Of a DNA stretch of 64,000 bases, positions 1 through 7,982 are shown one piece after another. Made by a program: the position numbers and the translations under genes. Below the pieces are notes generated by a model, which worked only from the letters and a program-made list of their open reading frames with translations, had not been told where the DNA came from and made no database searches. How positions within the stretch are numbered: position 1 is the stretch's first letter; every line of letters begins with the position of its first letter. The stretch comes from Saccharopolyspora indica (GTDB lineage: Bacteria > Actinomycetota > Actinomycetes > Mycobacteriales > Pseudonocardiaceae), in NCBI RefSeq assembly GCF_027853965.1, contig NZ_JAQGLB010000020.1:80316-144315 (forward strand). The letters run 5' to 3'.

Positions 1-395
1 AGGTGCCCGATCGCGCACAGCGCGGCCAGCACGACACCGGTGGTGCGGGCCCACGCCTGCTCGTACATGCACCCCACGCCGGTGGCCACCTGCAGGACGC
101 CGAGCACCAGCAAGATCGTGCCCCACGCGACGAAGTTGAAGACCAGCAGCTGGCTCTCGCCGACGATGAAGTAGTCGGTGCGGAACAGCGAGGTCAGTCC
201 CTCGATGATGTTGAAGATCCCGACCAGCAGGATCAGCGAACCGGCGAAGGCCAGCCACCCGGACATCGCGGTGGCCTCCGGTGCGGACGTCATCGCCCAC
301 TGCTTCTGCTGCTCCGGAGCCTGCGCCTGCTCCTCGGCCTGCTTCGCCTCGGCCTCCTGCCTGCCGGAACCGGGCTCGGTCTGCGGACTGGACAT
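1..395 (-). CDS. DUF7144-family membrane protein (partial, C-terminus cut by window edge)
   Basis: An ATG at 395 opens a frame that reads leftward off the window with no stop, so only about 131 residues are visible. The first 40 residues are a hydrophilic Q/E/A-rich tail (several EAEAKQ-like stretches). Hydrophobic helices follow (SGWLAFAGSLILLVGIFNII, then LLVFNFVAWGTILLVLGVLQ), separated by a loop with FRTDYFIV. This helix-loop pattern with IEGL after the first helix matches small actinobacterial DUF7144 membrane proteins of unknown function. It lies upstream of nothing in this window and is separated from the antiporter by 78 bp. Function unknown. Confidence 0.75.
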   Translation of the reverse strand, partial: MSSPQTEPGSGRQEAEAKQAEEQAQAPEQQKQWAMTSAPEATAMSGWLAFAGSLILLVGIFNIIEGLTSLFRTDYFIVGESQLLVFNFVAWGTILLVLGVLQVATGVGCMYEQAWARTTGVVLAALCAIGH

Positions 396-473
396 CGTGA
401 GCGCCCCCCTCTGCGAACTCGATGACTTCCGCTGCCAATGTCGCGCGATCGGGCGAACGGCGCAGCACGGAGC

Positions 474-1679
474 TCAGCGGAGCTCGGGATCCGCGGGGTG
501 GGGGCCGGGCTGCTCGTCGCGGACCAGCCGCAGCGCGATCAGCGGGAAGACCAGCACGCTGATCATGCCCGCCCCGACCATGGCCGAAGCCGTGCTCGTG
601 GGCAGCAGACCGGCGTCGGTGCCGATGGTGGTGATCACCACGACCAGCGGCAGCGCCGCCGAGGCCAGCAGCGCCAGCGTCCAGCGCGGCCGGACCGGCA
701 GGTCGCGGTGGTGCAGGGCCAGCACCGGCAGCCCGCGGATCACCAGGAACAGCACCAGGAACACCGGCAGCAGGGCGATCGCGCTCGGCGTGGCCAGCAG
801 CGCGTCCAGGTCGTAGCGCATGCCGCTGACCACGAAGAAGAACGGGATGAGGAACCCGAAGCCGATCGCCTCGATCTTGCTCTCCACCACCGCGCCCTCC
901 TCGGGATCGCCCGCGTCGAGGAACAGGCGCACCACCAGCCCCGCCACGAACGCGCCGAGCAGCAGGTCCAGGCCCAGGGTCCCGGCGAGCCACAGCATGA
1001 ACACCACGACGACCATGCACAGCCGCACCGCGAACTGGGCGCTGGTGCCCAGCGTGGTGCGCACCAGCCTGCTGATCCGCCCCGACCGGCGGTTCGCCGC
1101 CACCCACAGCAGGCGGGCCGCCACCACGCCGAAGGCCAGCAGGAACAGCACGGTGCGCGCCGGGCTCTGGTCGTTGAACAGCAGCGCCACCGCGATGATC
1201 GGCCCGAACTCGCCCGCCGCGCCCACGGCCAGCACCCGGGCGCCCAGGGGAGTGGGCAGCAGCCCGGCGTCGCGGACCATCGGCAGCGTGGTCCCGAGCG
1301 CGGTGGTGGTCAGCGCCAGGCCGATGATCAGCGAGGCGAACGCCCACCCGTGCACCAGCGCGCCGAAGCCCAGGCCCAGCACCAGCGAGATCAGCCAGCC
1401 CACCGAGGCCAGCCGGATCGGCTTGCCGCGCACCTCGTCGATCTTGAGCTCGTAGCCGGCCAGGAACATCAGCATCGCCAGGCCGAAGTCGGCGACGAAG
1501 CCCATCACGTCGTCCACGCCCGCCCAGCCGAGCACCTGCGGGCCGATGAGGATGCCGAGCAGGATCTCCAGCACCACCGAGGGGATCGCGATCCACCGCT
1601 TGACGTGGTCGGTGATCAGCGGCGCGACCGCGGTGGCGGCCACGATGACGGCGAAGCTCACCAGCGTCGTCTGCGGCAT
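474..1679 (-). CDS. Cation:proton antiporter, CPA2/KefB-type
   Basis: A 401-residue polytopic membrane protein starting at ATG 1679. It is almost entirely hydrophobic helices. The N-terminal segment IPSVVLEILLGILIGPQVLG and the following FLAGYELKID are typical of the Na+/H+ exchanger fold of the CPA2 family (KefB/GerN-like), as is the later ALTTTALGTTLP region in the core transport helices. There is no C-terminal TrkA-N/RCK domain, so the length is that of a transport domain alone. The role is probably exchange of Na+ or K+ for H+ across the plasma membrane; the ion cannot be told from sequence. The C-terminus is short and charged (RDEQPGPHPADPELR). Confidence 0.85.
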   Translation of the reverse strand: MPQTTLVSFAVIVAATAVAPLITDHVKRWIAIPSVVLEILLGILIGPQVLGWAGVDDVMGFVADFGLAMLMFLAGYELKIDEVRGKPIRLASVGWLISLVLGLGFGALVHGWAFASLIIGLALTTTALGTTLPMVRDAGLLPTPLGARVLAVGAAGEFGPIIAVALLFNDQSPARTVLFLLAFGVVAARLLWVAANRRSGRISRLVRTTLGTSAQFAVRLCMVVVVFMLWLAGTLGLDLLLGAFVAGLVVRLFLDAGDPEEGAVVESKIEAIGFGFLIPFFFVVSGMRYDLDALLATPSAIALLPVFLVLFLVIRGLPVLALHHRDLPVRPRWTLALLASAALPLVVVITTIGTDAGLLPTSTASAMVGAGMISVLVFPLIALRLVRDEQPGPHPADPELR

Positions 1680-1798
1680 CGGTCCTCCACCGGGTCGGCC
1701 ACCGAGGTCGCCGGGGAACCTAAGCCGCCCTTCGCCCGACCGCTGATCAACGTCACCCGGACGGGTGTCCCACGATCGCCAGCCGACTGAGGGGCTGC

Positions 1799-1820
1799 GT
1801 CAATTTCGTACGAAATTGAC
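1799..1820. repeat. Palindromic repeat family A, single copy (centre TA)
   Basis: A perfect 22-bp palindrome made of half-site GTCAATTTCG, centre TA and the reverse complement of the half-site. It lies 13 bp downstream of the stop of the leftward-transcribed mycothiol-dependent isomerase gene. Identical or near-identical units occur at 20198, 20236, 59811 and 59849. The position beyond a stop codon suggests a role at mRNA 3' ends, but there is no clear U-tract. Confidence 0.9.
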
Positions 1821-1833
1821 ACCCTGCGGGAGG

Positions 1834-2583
1834 TCAGAGCCAGTCGGGGAGGTCCGGGGCCTCGCCGTGGAGGTCGGAGGCGTCGGTGCGGCCGAGGAGC
1901 CAGCCGAGCATCGGGCCGGGTTCGCCGCCGACCCGGCTCGGCGGGGCCGTGGTGCCGCGGAGCTCCCAGGTGCGGCGGTGGTCGCCGAAGTCGACCTCCA
2001 CCGCCAGCGCCGGGACGTCCGGGCGGCCGCCGAACTGCTGCGCGACGTCCTCCAGCAGCTGTTCGGCGTCGCGCGGCGGGATGTCGGCGAAGTCCACGTC
2101 GTGGTCCAGGTCGACCAGGTGCACCCACACCTCCAGCAGCCGCAGCCGCAGCATGTGGTGGGCGGGCATCGGATCGCCGACGGCATCGGCGATCTCGGCG
2201 GTCCACGCGCTCTCCGGCAGCTCCCGCGCGGCGTGCGCGAAGCGGTCGCAGGAGGCGGTCAGGTCCTCGTACAGGAGGCGGTGGCTGTGCTGGGCGCCTT
2301 CGGCGATGGCCTCGTCCCGGTCGTCGCCGCTGGCGTACATCGCGTGCTCGATCCCGGTGCGCGCCCAGATCAGCAGGTTGCTGAACCCGTCGGCGTTGCG
2401 CGCCAGGTGGGCGATCACGTGCGCGCGGCTCCAGCCGGGCAGCAGGCTGGGCTGTCGCACCGACACCTCGTCCAGGCTGCCCACGGTGCGCAGCAGCCGT
2501 TCGGTGGCGCGGTCCACCGCGGCCAGCTGATCGGTGACTTCGCGCGCGAGCTGCGCGCCGGTGCCGAGGACGGTGTCAGCCAT
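1834..2583 (-). CDS. Maleylpyruvate isomerase-family, mycothiol-dependent DinB-fold protein
   Basis: A 249-residue soluble protein; ATG at 2583 was chosen because the coding pattern and family similarity begin there, although the frame is open further upstream (antisense to uvrA). The N-terminal four-helix DinB/MDMPI domain carries the signature LLPGWSRAHVIAHLARNADG, in which the His residues are typical metal ligands. A later His (HHMLRLRLLEVWVHLVDLDHDVD) completes the expected triad. Family members use mycothiol as cofactor for isomerase or thiol-transfer reactions and are common in actinobacteria; the substrate cannot be predicted. A promoter candidate lies at 2636-2663, and repeat family A follows the stop. 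Confidence 0.82.
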   Translation of the reverse strand: MADTVLGTGAQLAREVTDQLAAVDRATERLLRTVGSLDEVSVRQPSLLPGWSRAHVIAHLARNADGFSNLLIWARTGIEHAMYASGDDRDEAIAEGAQHSHRLLYEDLTASCDRFAHAARELPESAWTAEIADAVGDPMPAHHMLRLRLLEVWVHLVDLDHDVDFADIPPRDAEQLLEDVAQQFGGRPDVPALAVEVDFGDHRRTWELRGTTAPPSRVGGEPGPMLGWLLGRTDASDLHGEAPDLPDWL

Positions 2584-2907
2584 GGGTTCCACCTCGCGGA
2601 GGGGAGGGGTGCGCGGAGCGCGATGGGAGATATCGAGCCTAATTGCGCAGGCCACAGGGGCAACAGTGCCCAATCCGGGGGAATTTGCGTATCGTCGGGA
2701 GTGTCGTCGGCCAACCGCTTCGGATGTCACACGATCGGGTGCAGATCGGGGGTTGCGCCGGATGTGGGGCGCAGGCGATCCGGGACTGTCGGTGGCCCCG
2801 AATAGCATGGGCGACGCGACGTCGCGACCTGTCGAAGACCGGGTTCTCGCGCCCGGCGCGCAGCGGCGCGCGTCGACCTCAACGCAAGTACTTCCGAAGG
2901 GATCACT
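2584..2907. other. Divergent intergenic region upstream of uvrA
   Basis: 324 bp between the leftward isomerase-family gene and rightward uvrA. It contains a promoter candidate for the leftward gene and a small inverted repeat (GGGCA/TGCCC, 2658-2671). A -10-like TAGCAT at 2803-2808 is present for uvrA but has no convincing -35. I looked for an actinobacterial SOS box (GAAC-N4-GTTC) and did not find one. No ORF here looks coding. Confidence 0.6.
2636..2663 (-). promoter_or_regulatory. Putative promoter of the isomerase-family gene
   Basis: On the minus strand, TTGCCC (2663-2658) and TAGGCT (2641-2636) are separated by 16 bp, a fair match to a housekeeping sigma promoter, about 52 bp upstream of the ATG at 2583. 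Seen by pattern only. Confidence 0.4.
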
Positions 2908-5769
2908 GTGGCTGACCGCCTCGTCGTCCGCGGCGCCCGTGAGCACAACCTGCGCGGGATCGACCTCGATCTGCCCCGGGACAGCCTGATCGTGTTCACC
3001 GGCCTGTCCGGCTCCGGCAAGTCGAGCCTGGCGTTCGACACCATCTTCGCCGAGGGGCAGCGCCGCTACGTCGAGTCGCTGTCCGCCTACGCCCGGCAGT
3101 TCCTCGGCCAGATGGACAAGCCCGACGTGGACTTCATCGAGGGCCTGTCCCCGGCGGTGTCGATCGACCAGAAGTCCACCAGCCGCAACCCGCGGTCCAC
3201 GGTGGGCACCATCACCGAGGTCTACGACTACCTGCGCCTGCTGTACGCGCGGGCGGGCAAACCGCACTGCCCGACCTGCGGGGAGGCGATCAGCAAGCAG
3301 ACCCCGCAGCAGATCGTCGACCAGGTGCTGGAGATGCCCGACCGGGCCAAGTTCCAGGTGCTGGCGCCGGTGGTGCGCGGCCGCAAGGGCGAGTACGTCG
3401 ACCTGTTCGAGCAGCTGCAGTCGCAGGGCTACGCCCGCGCCCGCATCGACGGCGTGGTGCACTCGCTGGACGCGCCGCCGAAGCTGAAGAAGCAGGAGAA
3501 GCACGACATCGCGGTGGTCGTGGACCGGCTCACCGTCAAGGCCGGCGCCAAGCAGCGGCTGACCGACTCGGTGGAGACCGCGCTGCGGCTGGCCGACGGG
3601 CTGGTGCTCATCGAGTTCATCGACCTCGACGAGGACGACCCGGGCCGGGAGCGCAAGTTCTCCGAGAACCTGGCCTGCCCGAACGGCCACCCGCTGGGCG
3701 TGGACGAGCTGGAGCCGCGCTCCTTCTCCTTCAACTCGCCCTACGGCGCGTGCCCGGAGTGCGCGGGGCTGGGCATCCGCAAGGAGGTCGACCCCGAGCT
3801 GGTGGTGCCCGACGAGGAGCTGTCGCTGGCCGACGGCGCGATCGCCCCGTGGGCCGGCGGGCACACCGCGGAGTACTTCACCCGGCTGCTGACCTCGCTG
3901 TCGGAGTCCATCGGGTTCCGGATGGACGCCCCGTGGCGGCAGCTGTCCACCAAGGTCAAGAAGGCGGTGCTGCACGGCAGCAACGACCAGGTGCACGTCC
4001 GCTACAAGAACCGCTACGGGCGCACCCGCTCCTACTACGCCAACTACGAGGGCGTCATCCCGTTCCTGGAGCGGCGGCTGGAGCAGACCGAGTCCGACTT
4101 CGCCCGCGAGAAGTACGAGGGCTACATGCGGGACGTGCCGTGCCCGGCCTGCGACGGCACCCGCCTCAAGCCCGAGATCCTGGCCGTGACCATGGCGGGC
4201 GCGGACGCCGGCGAGCTGTCCATCGCCGAGGTCAGCGCGCTGAGCGTGCAGGAGTGCTCGGACTTCCTCAACGGCCTGGTGCTCGGGCCGCGCGAGCAGA
4301 TGATCGCCGGTGCGGTGCTCAAGGAGGTGCAGGCGCGGCTGGGCTTCCTGCTCGACGTGGGCCTGGACTACCTGTCGCTGGACCGCGCGGCGGGGACCCT
4401 CTCCGGTGGTGAGGCGCAGCGCATCCGGCTGGCCACCCAGATCGGCTCGGGCCTGGTCGGCGTGCTCTACGTGCTCGACGAGCCGTCGATCGGCCTGCAC
4501 CAGCGCGACAACCACCGGCTGCTGGAGACGCTGAGCCGGCTGCGCGACCTGGGCAACACGCTGATCGTCGTGGAGCACGACGAGGACACCGTGCGCAGCG
4601 CGGACTGGGTGGTCGACATCGGCCCCGGCGCGGGCGAGCACGGCGGTCAGGTGGTGCACAGCGGCACCTACAAGAAGCTGCTGGAGAACAAGAAGTCGCT
4701 GACCGGCGCCTACCTGTCCCGGCGCAAGCAGATCCCGGTGCCGGAGCTGCGCCGCGTCCCCGACCGCAAGCGCCAGCTGACCGTGGTCGGCGCGCGCGAG
4801 CACAACCTGCGCAAGATCGACGTGTCGTTCCCGCTGGGCTGCCTGACCGCGGTCACCGGCGTGTCCGGTTCGGGCAAGTCCACGCTGGTCAACGACATCC
4901 TCGCGTCGGTGCTGGCGAACAAGCTCAACGGCGCCCGCCAGGTGCCGGGGCGGCACACCCGGGTCAAGGGCCTGGAGCACGTGGACAAGCTGGTGCAGGT
5001 CGACCAGTCGCCGATCGGCCGCACGCCGCGGTCGAACCCGGCCACCTACACCGGTGTGTTCGACCACATCCGCAAGCTGTTCGCGGCGACCACCGAGGCG
5101 AAGGTGCGCGGCTACCAGCCGGGCCGGTTCTCCTTCAACATCAAGGGCGGCCGCTGCGAGTCCTGCGCGGGCGACGGCACCTTGAAGATCGAGATGAACT
5201 TCCTGCCCGACGTCTACGTCCCGTGCGAGGTGTGCAAGGGCGCCCGGTACAACCGGGAGACCCTGGAGGTGCACTACAAGGGCAAGACGATCTCCGAGGT
5301 CCTGGACATGCCGATCGAGGAGGCGGCGACGTTCTTCGAGCCGATCACCGCCATCCACCGGCACCTCAAGACGCTGGTGGACGTCGGGCTGGGCTACGTG
5401 CGGCTGGGCCAGCCGGCGCCGACGCTGTCCGGTGGTGAGGCGCAGCGCGTGAAGCTGGCCAGCGAGCTGCAGAAGCGCTCCACCGGCAAGACGGTCTACA
5501 TCCTCGACGAGCCGACCACCGGGCTGCACTTCGAGGACATCCGCAAGCTGATCGGCGTGGTCAACGGCCTGGTGGACAAGGGCAACACGGTGATCGTGAT
5601 CGAGCACAACCTGGACGTGATCAAGACCGCGGACTGGGTGCTGGACATGGGGCCGGAAGGCGGCAGCGGCGGCGGAACGCTGGTGGCCGAGGGCACCCCG
5701 GAGGACCTGGCGGCCATCGACGAAAGTCACACCGGCCGATTCCTCGCCCCGGTGCTGGCAGAGGGCTGA
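2908..5769 (+). CDS. uvrA: UvrABC excinuclease subunit A
   Basis: 953 residues from GTG 2908, preceded by an AAGGGA ribosome site. UvrA dimerises, scans DNA for bulky lesions and loads UvrB in nucleotide excision repair. Two ABC-type ATPase modules are visible: Walker A GLSGSGKSS near residue 32 and GVSGSGKST near residue 651, each followed by an LSGGEAQR signature. Zinc-binding CxxC pairs appear in CPTCG, CPEC/CPAC and CESC...CEVC. Length and order match bacterial UvrA throughout. Gene order (uvrA ahead of infC-pheST-arg) is conserved in mycobacteria. No SOS operator was found upstream. Confidence 0.98.
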   Translation: MADRLVVRGAREHNLRGIDLDLPRDSLIVFTGLSGSGKSSLAFDTIFAEGQRRYVESLSAYARQFLGQMDKPDVDFIEGLSPAVSIDQKSTSRNPRSTVGTITEVYDYLRLLYARAGKPHCPTCGEAISKQTPQQIVDQVLEMPDRAKFQVLAPVVRGRKGEYVDLFEQLQSQGYARARIDGVVHSLDAPPKLKKQEKHDIAVVVDRLTVKAGAKQRLTDSVETALRLADGLVLIEFIDLDEDDPGRERKFSENLACPNGHPLGVDELEPRSFSFNSPYGACPECAGLGIRKEVDPELVVPDEELSLADGAIAPWAGGHTAEYFTRLLTSLSESIGFRMDAPWRQLSTKVKKAVLHGSNDQVHVRYKNRYGRTRSYYANYEGVIPFLERRLEQTESDFAREKYEGYMRDVPCPACDGTRLKPEILAVTMAGADAGELSIAEVSALSVQECSDFLNGLVLGPREQMIAGAVLKEVQARLGFLLDVGLDYLSLDRAAGTLSGGEAQRIRLATQIGSGLVGVLYVLDEPSIGLHQRDNHRLLETLSRLRDLGNTLIVVEHDEDTVRSADWVVDIGPGAGEHGGQVVHSGTYKKLLENKKSLTGAYLSRRKQIPVPELRRVPDRKRQLTVVGAREHNLRKIDVSFPLGCLTAVTGVSGSGKSTLVNDILASVLANKLNGARQVPGRHTRVKGLEHVDKLVQVDQSPIGRTPRSNPATYTGVFDHIRKLFAATTEAKVRGYQPGRFSFNIKGGRCESCAGDGTLKIEMNFLPDVYVPCEVCKGARYNRETLEVHYKGKTISEVLDMPIEEAATFFEPITAIHRHLKTLVDVGLGYVRLGQPAPTLSGGEAQRVKLASELQKRSTGKTVYILDEPTTGLHFEDIRKLIGVVNGLVDKGNTVIVIEHNLDVIKTADWVLDMGPEGGSGGGTLVAEGTPEDLAAIDESHTGRFLAPVLAEG

Positions 5770-5775
5770 TCTGCG

Positions 5776-5814
5776 AAAACGGGGCCCTGCGCCGTTCGGC
5801 GCGGGCCTCGTTTT
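5776..5814 (+). terminator. Rho-independent terminator of uvrA
   Basis: A hairpin starts 6 bp after the uvrA stop: left arm AAAACGGGGCCC...CGCC, loop GTTC, right arm GGCG...GGGCCTCGTTTT. It ends in four T residues, with a matching A-run on the left that would let it act in both directions. Confidence 0.8.
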
Positions 5815-5963
5815 GTAACCTTTCCGCCACGGCACCGGGCTCTGCGCCCAACCATCGGCCAGACTGTGCCGACCGAAACGAGCGGTGATCTTTGACGGGC
5901 GCGTCGACCTCGACGTGCGCGGGAACGTCGATGCTCCGCACCACCCCTGCGGAAAGGTTTTAC

Positions 5964-7418
5964 GTGGAAGCGCTCAACGACGCGATCGTCGCGCTGAACG
6001 ACACGTTCTGGCTCTACCTGATCATTCCGGTGCTGGCCGTGCTGAGCCTGTACTTCACGGTCCGCTCCGGTGCGGTGCAGATCCGGATGATCCCGGAGAT
6101 GGTCCGCGCGATGGTCGGCAAGGCCGAGGTGGCCGAGGACGGCAAGAAGGCGATCTCGTCGTTCCAGGCGTTCGCGATCTCCGCGGCCGCCCGGATCGGC
6201 ACCGGCAACATCGCCGGCGTGGCCACCGCGATCGCGCTGGGCGGGCCCGGCGCGGTGTTCTGGATGTGGATCATGGGCCTGGTCGTCGGTGCGGCCAGCT
6301 TCGTGGAGTCCACCCTGGCCCAGCTGTACAAGGTGCGCGACAAGTCCGGCTTCCGCGGCGGTCCGGCCTACTACATGCTGCACGGCCTGCGCGCCAAGTG
6401 GATGGGCGTGCTCTTCGCGGTGGTCATCACGGTCACCTTCGGCTTCGTGTTCAACGCGGTGCAGAGCAACACCATCGTCGGCGCGATCATGACCTCGGTG
6501 GAGGCCACCGGCGCGACCGGGATGGGCTGGCTGGAGCCGGTGCTGGGCCTGGCCCTGGTGGCGGTGACCGCCGCGGTCATCTTCGGCGGGGTGCGCCGCA
6601 TCGCGCACGTCGCGCAGCTGCTGGTGCCGTTCATGGCCGGCCTGTACATGATCCTGGGCCTGATCATCGTGGTGCTCAACATCGACGCGCTGCCCGCCGT
6701 GTTCGGCCAGATCTTCGCCAGCGCCTTCGGCTTCGAGGAGATCGCGGCAGGCGGTGTCGGCGCGGCGATCGTGCAGGGCGTGCGACGCGGCATGTTCTCC
6801 AACGAGGCCGGTCTCGGCTCGGCCCCGAACGCCGGTGCCACCGCCTCGGTGAGCCACCCGGTCAAGCAGGGCCTGGTGCAGACCCTCGGCGTCTACGTCG
6901 ACACCCTGCTGGTCTGCTCCACCACGGCGTTCATCGTGCTGCTGTCCAACCCGACCTACGGTGAGAACCGCGGCCCGACGTTGACCCAGGAAGCGCTGCA
7001 GTTCAACCTGGGCAACTGGTCGCTGCACCTGCTGACGCTGATCATCCTGCTGGTCGCGTTCACCTCGGTGCTGGGCAACTACTTCTACGGCGAGTCCAAC
7101 GTCGGCTTCCTGACCCGCAACCGCGCGGTGATGACCGGCTACCGGTGGGTCGTGCTGGTGGTGACGTTCCTGGGCGCGATCGGCTCCTCGGACCTGGTCT
7201 GGAACCTGGCCGACACCACGATGGGCATCATGGCGCTGGTGAACCTGGCGGCGATCGCCCCGCTGAGCGCGATCGCGTTCAAGCTCCTCAAGGACTACAA
7301 CGAGCAGCGCAAGCAGGGCCTGGACCCGGTCTTCACCCGGGACCGCCTGCCGGAGCTGACCGGCGTGGAGTGCTGGGAGCCCAAGGCGACCGAGCCGGAG
7401 AAGGCCTCGGCGAGCTGA
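5964..7418 (+). CDS. Alanine/glycine:cation symporter (AGCS family)
   Basis: 484 residues. GTG 5964 is chosen because GGAAAGG sits 6 bp upstream and the hydrophobic family N-terminus follows at once; upstream in-frame codons look non-coding. AGCS proteins take up alanine or glycine with Na+ or H+. The signature RIGTGNIAGVATAIALGGPG, the SAAARIGTGN region and VRRGMFSNEAGLGSAP are classic AGCS motifs, and about ten membrane segments are evident. The C-terminal tail (EPKATEPEKASAS) is hydrophilic. It is monocistronic, between a uvrA terminator and its own hairpin at 7433. Confidence 0.93.
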   Translation: MEALNDAIVALNDTFWLYLIIPVLAVLSLYFTVRSGAVQIRMIPEMVRAMVGKAEVAEDGKKAISSFQAFAISAAARIGTGNIAGVATAIALGGPGAVFWMWIMGLVVGAASFVESTLAQLYKVRDKSGFRGGPAYYMLHGLRAKWMGVLFAVVITVTFGFVFNAVQSNTIVGAIMTSVEATGATGMGWLEPVLGLALVAVTAAVIFGGVRRIAHVAQLLVPFMAGLYMILGLIIVVLNIDALPAVFGQIFASAFGFEEIAAGGVGAAIVQGVRRGMFSNEAGLGSAPNAGATASVSHPVKQGLVQTLGVYVDTLLVCSTTAFIVLLSNPTYGENRGPTLTQEALQFNLGNWSLHLLTLIILLVAFTSVLGNYFYGESNVGFLTRNRAVMTGYRWVVLVVTFLGAIGSSDLVWNLADTTMGIMALVNLAAIAPLSAIAFKLLKDYNEQRKQGLDPVFTRDRLPELTGVECWEPKATEPEKASAS

Positions 7419-7432
7419 TCTCATTCCGCACT

Positions 7433-7465
7433 GCGGGCGGGCGCTCTTCGGGAGCACCCGCCCGC
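7433..7465 (+). terminator. Terminator hairpin downstream of the AGCS symporter
   Basis: A 14-bp stem (GCGGGCGGGCGCTC pairing with GAGCACCCGCCCGC, one mismatch) around a TTCGG loop, 15 bp after the stop. There is no strong U-tract, as is common for actinobacterial hairpin terminators. Confidence 0.65.
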
Positions 7466-7535
7466 GGTGTCGTTTCCGGCCCGGGACCTCGCGGCCGTGC
7501 CCGGCTCGTTACCGGCGGCCATTAGGTTCGGATCC

Positions 7536-7979
7536 ATGGCGCAGAACGAGTTCTCGGTGTCCAGCAGCACGGTCGTGAACGCTCCGGCCGAGGTGGTGTT
7601 CGCGGTGCTGGCCGATCCCCGGAAGCATTCGGTCATCGACGGTTCCGGCACCGTGCAGGGGGAGATCAGCGGACCGGAGCGGTTGGTGCTCGGCTCGAGG
7701 TTCGGCATGCGGATGCGCAAGGGCATCGGCTACCGGATCACCAACACCGTGGTGGAGTACGAGGAGAACCGGCTGATCGCCTGGCGGCACGCGATGCCCG
7801 CCCGCTGGCGCTACGAGCTGGAGCCGGAGGGCGAGGCGACCAGGGTCACCGAGACCTTCGACTACGCGGCGATGCTGCCGAAGCTCGTCGCCCGGACCGG
7901 CCTTCCCGCGCAGAACCTCCGCTCGATCGAAGCCACCCTGCGGCGCCTCAAGTCCCACGTCGAGGAGCACCGGGACTGA
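7536..7979 (+). CDS. SRPBCC-family protein (polyketide cyclase/START-like fold)
   Basis: 147 residues from ATG 7536. The pattern is SSSTVVNAPAEVVFAVLADPRKHSVID at the N-terminus, a central beta sheet (YRITNTVVEYEENRLIAWRHA) and a C-terminal helix. This is the helix-grip SRPBCC fold that binds hydrophobic ligands. Substrate and partner are unknown. No Shine-Dalgarno is seen. A TAGGTT hexamer ends 7 bp before the ATG, compatible with a leaderless mRNA. It ends 3 bp from the convergent end of the next gene. Confidence 0.85.
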   Translation: MAQNEFSVSSSTVVNAPAEVVFAVLADPRKHSVIDGSGTVQGEISGPERLVLGSRFGMRMRKGIGYRITNTVVEYEENRLIAWRHAMPARWRYELEPEGEATRVTETFDYAAMLPKLVARTGLPAQNLRSIEATLRRLKSHVEEHRD

Positions 7980-7982
7980 CGG

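Noticed and set aside
2584..2907. SOS box upstream of uvrA
   Set aside because: GAAGACCGGGTTC near 2837 superficially resembles GAAC-N4-GTTC but the spacing and half-site do not fit; no LexA site can be claimed.
1834..5835. A 4-kb open frame antisense to uvrA that joins the isomerase-family gene
   Set aside because: Only its last 249 codons resemble a protein; the rest mirrors uvrA codons in a high-GC genome, where the antisense strand rarely has stops.
5892..5963. N-terminal extension of the AGCS symporter from ATG 5892
   Set aside because: The 24 extra codons are unlike the family, and a ribosome site fits GTG 5964.
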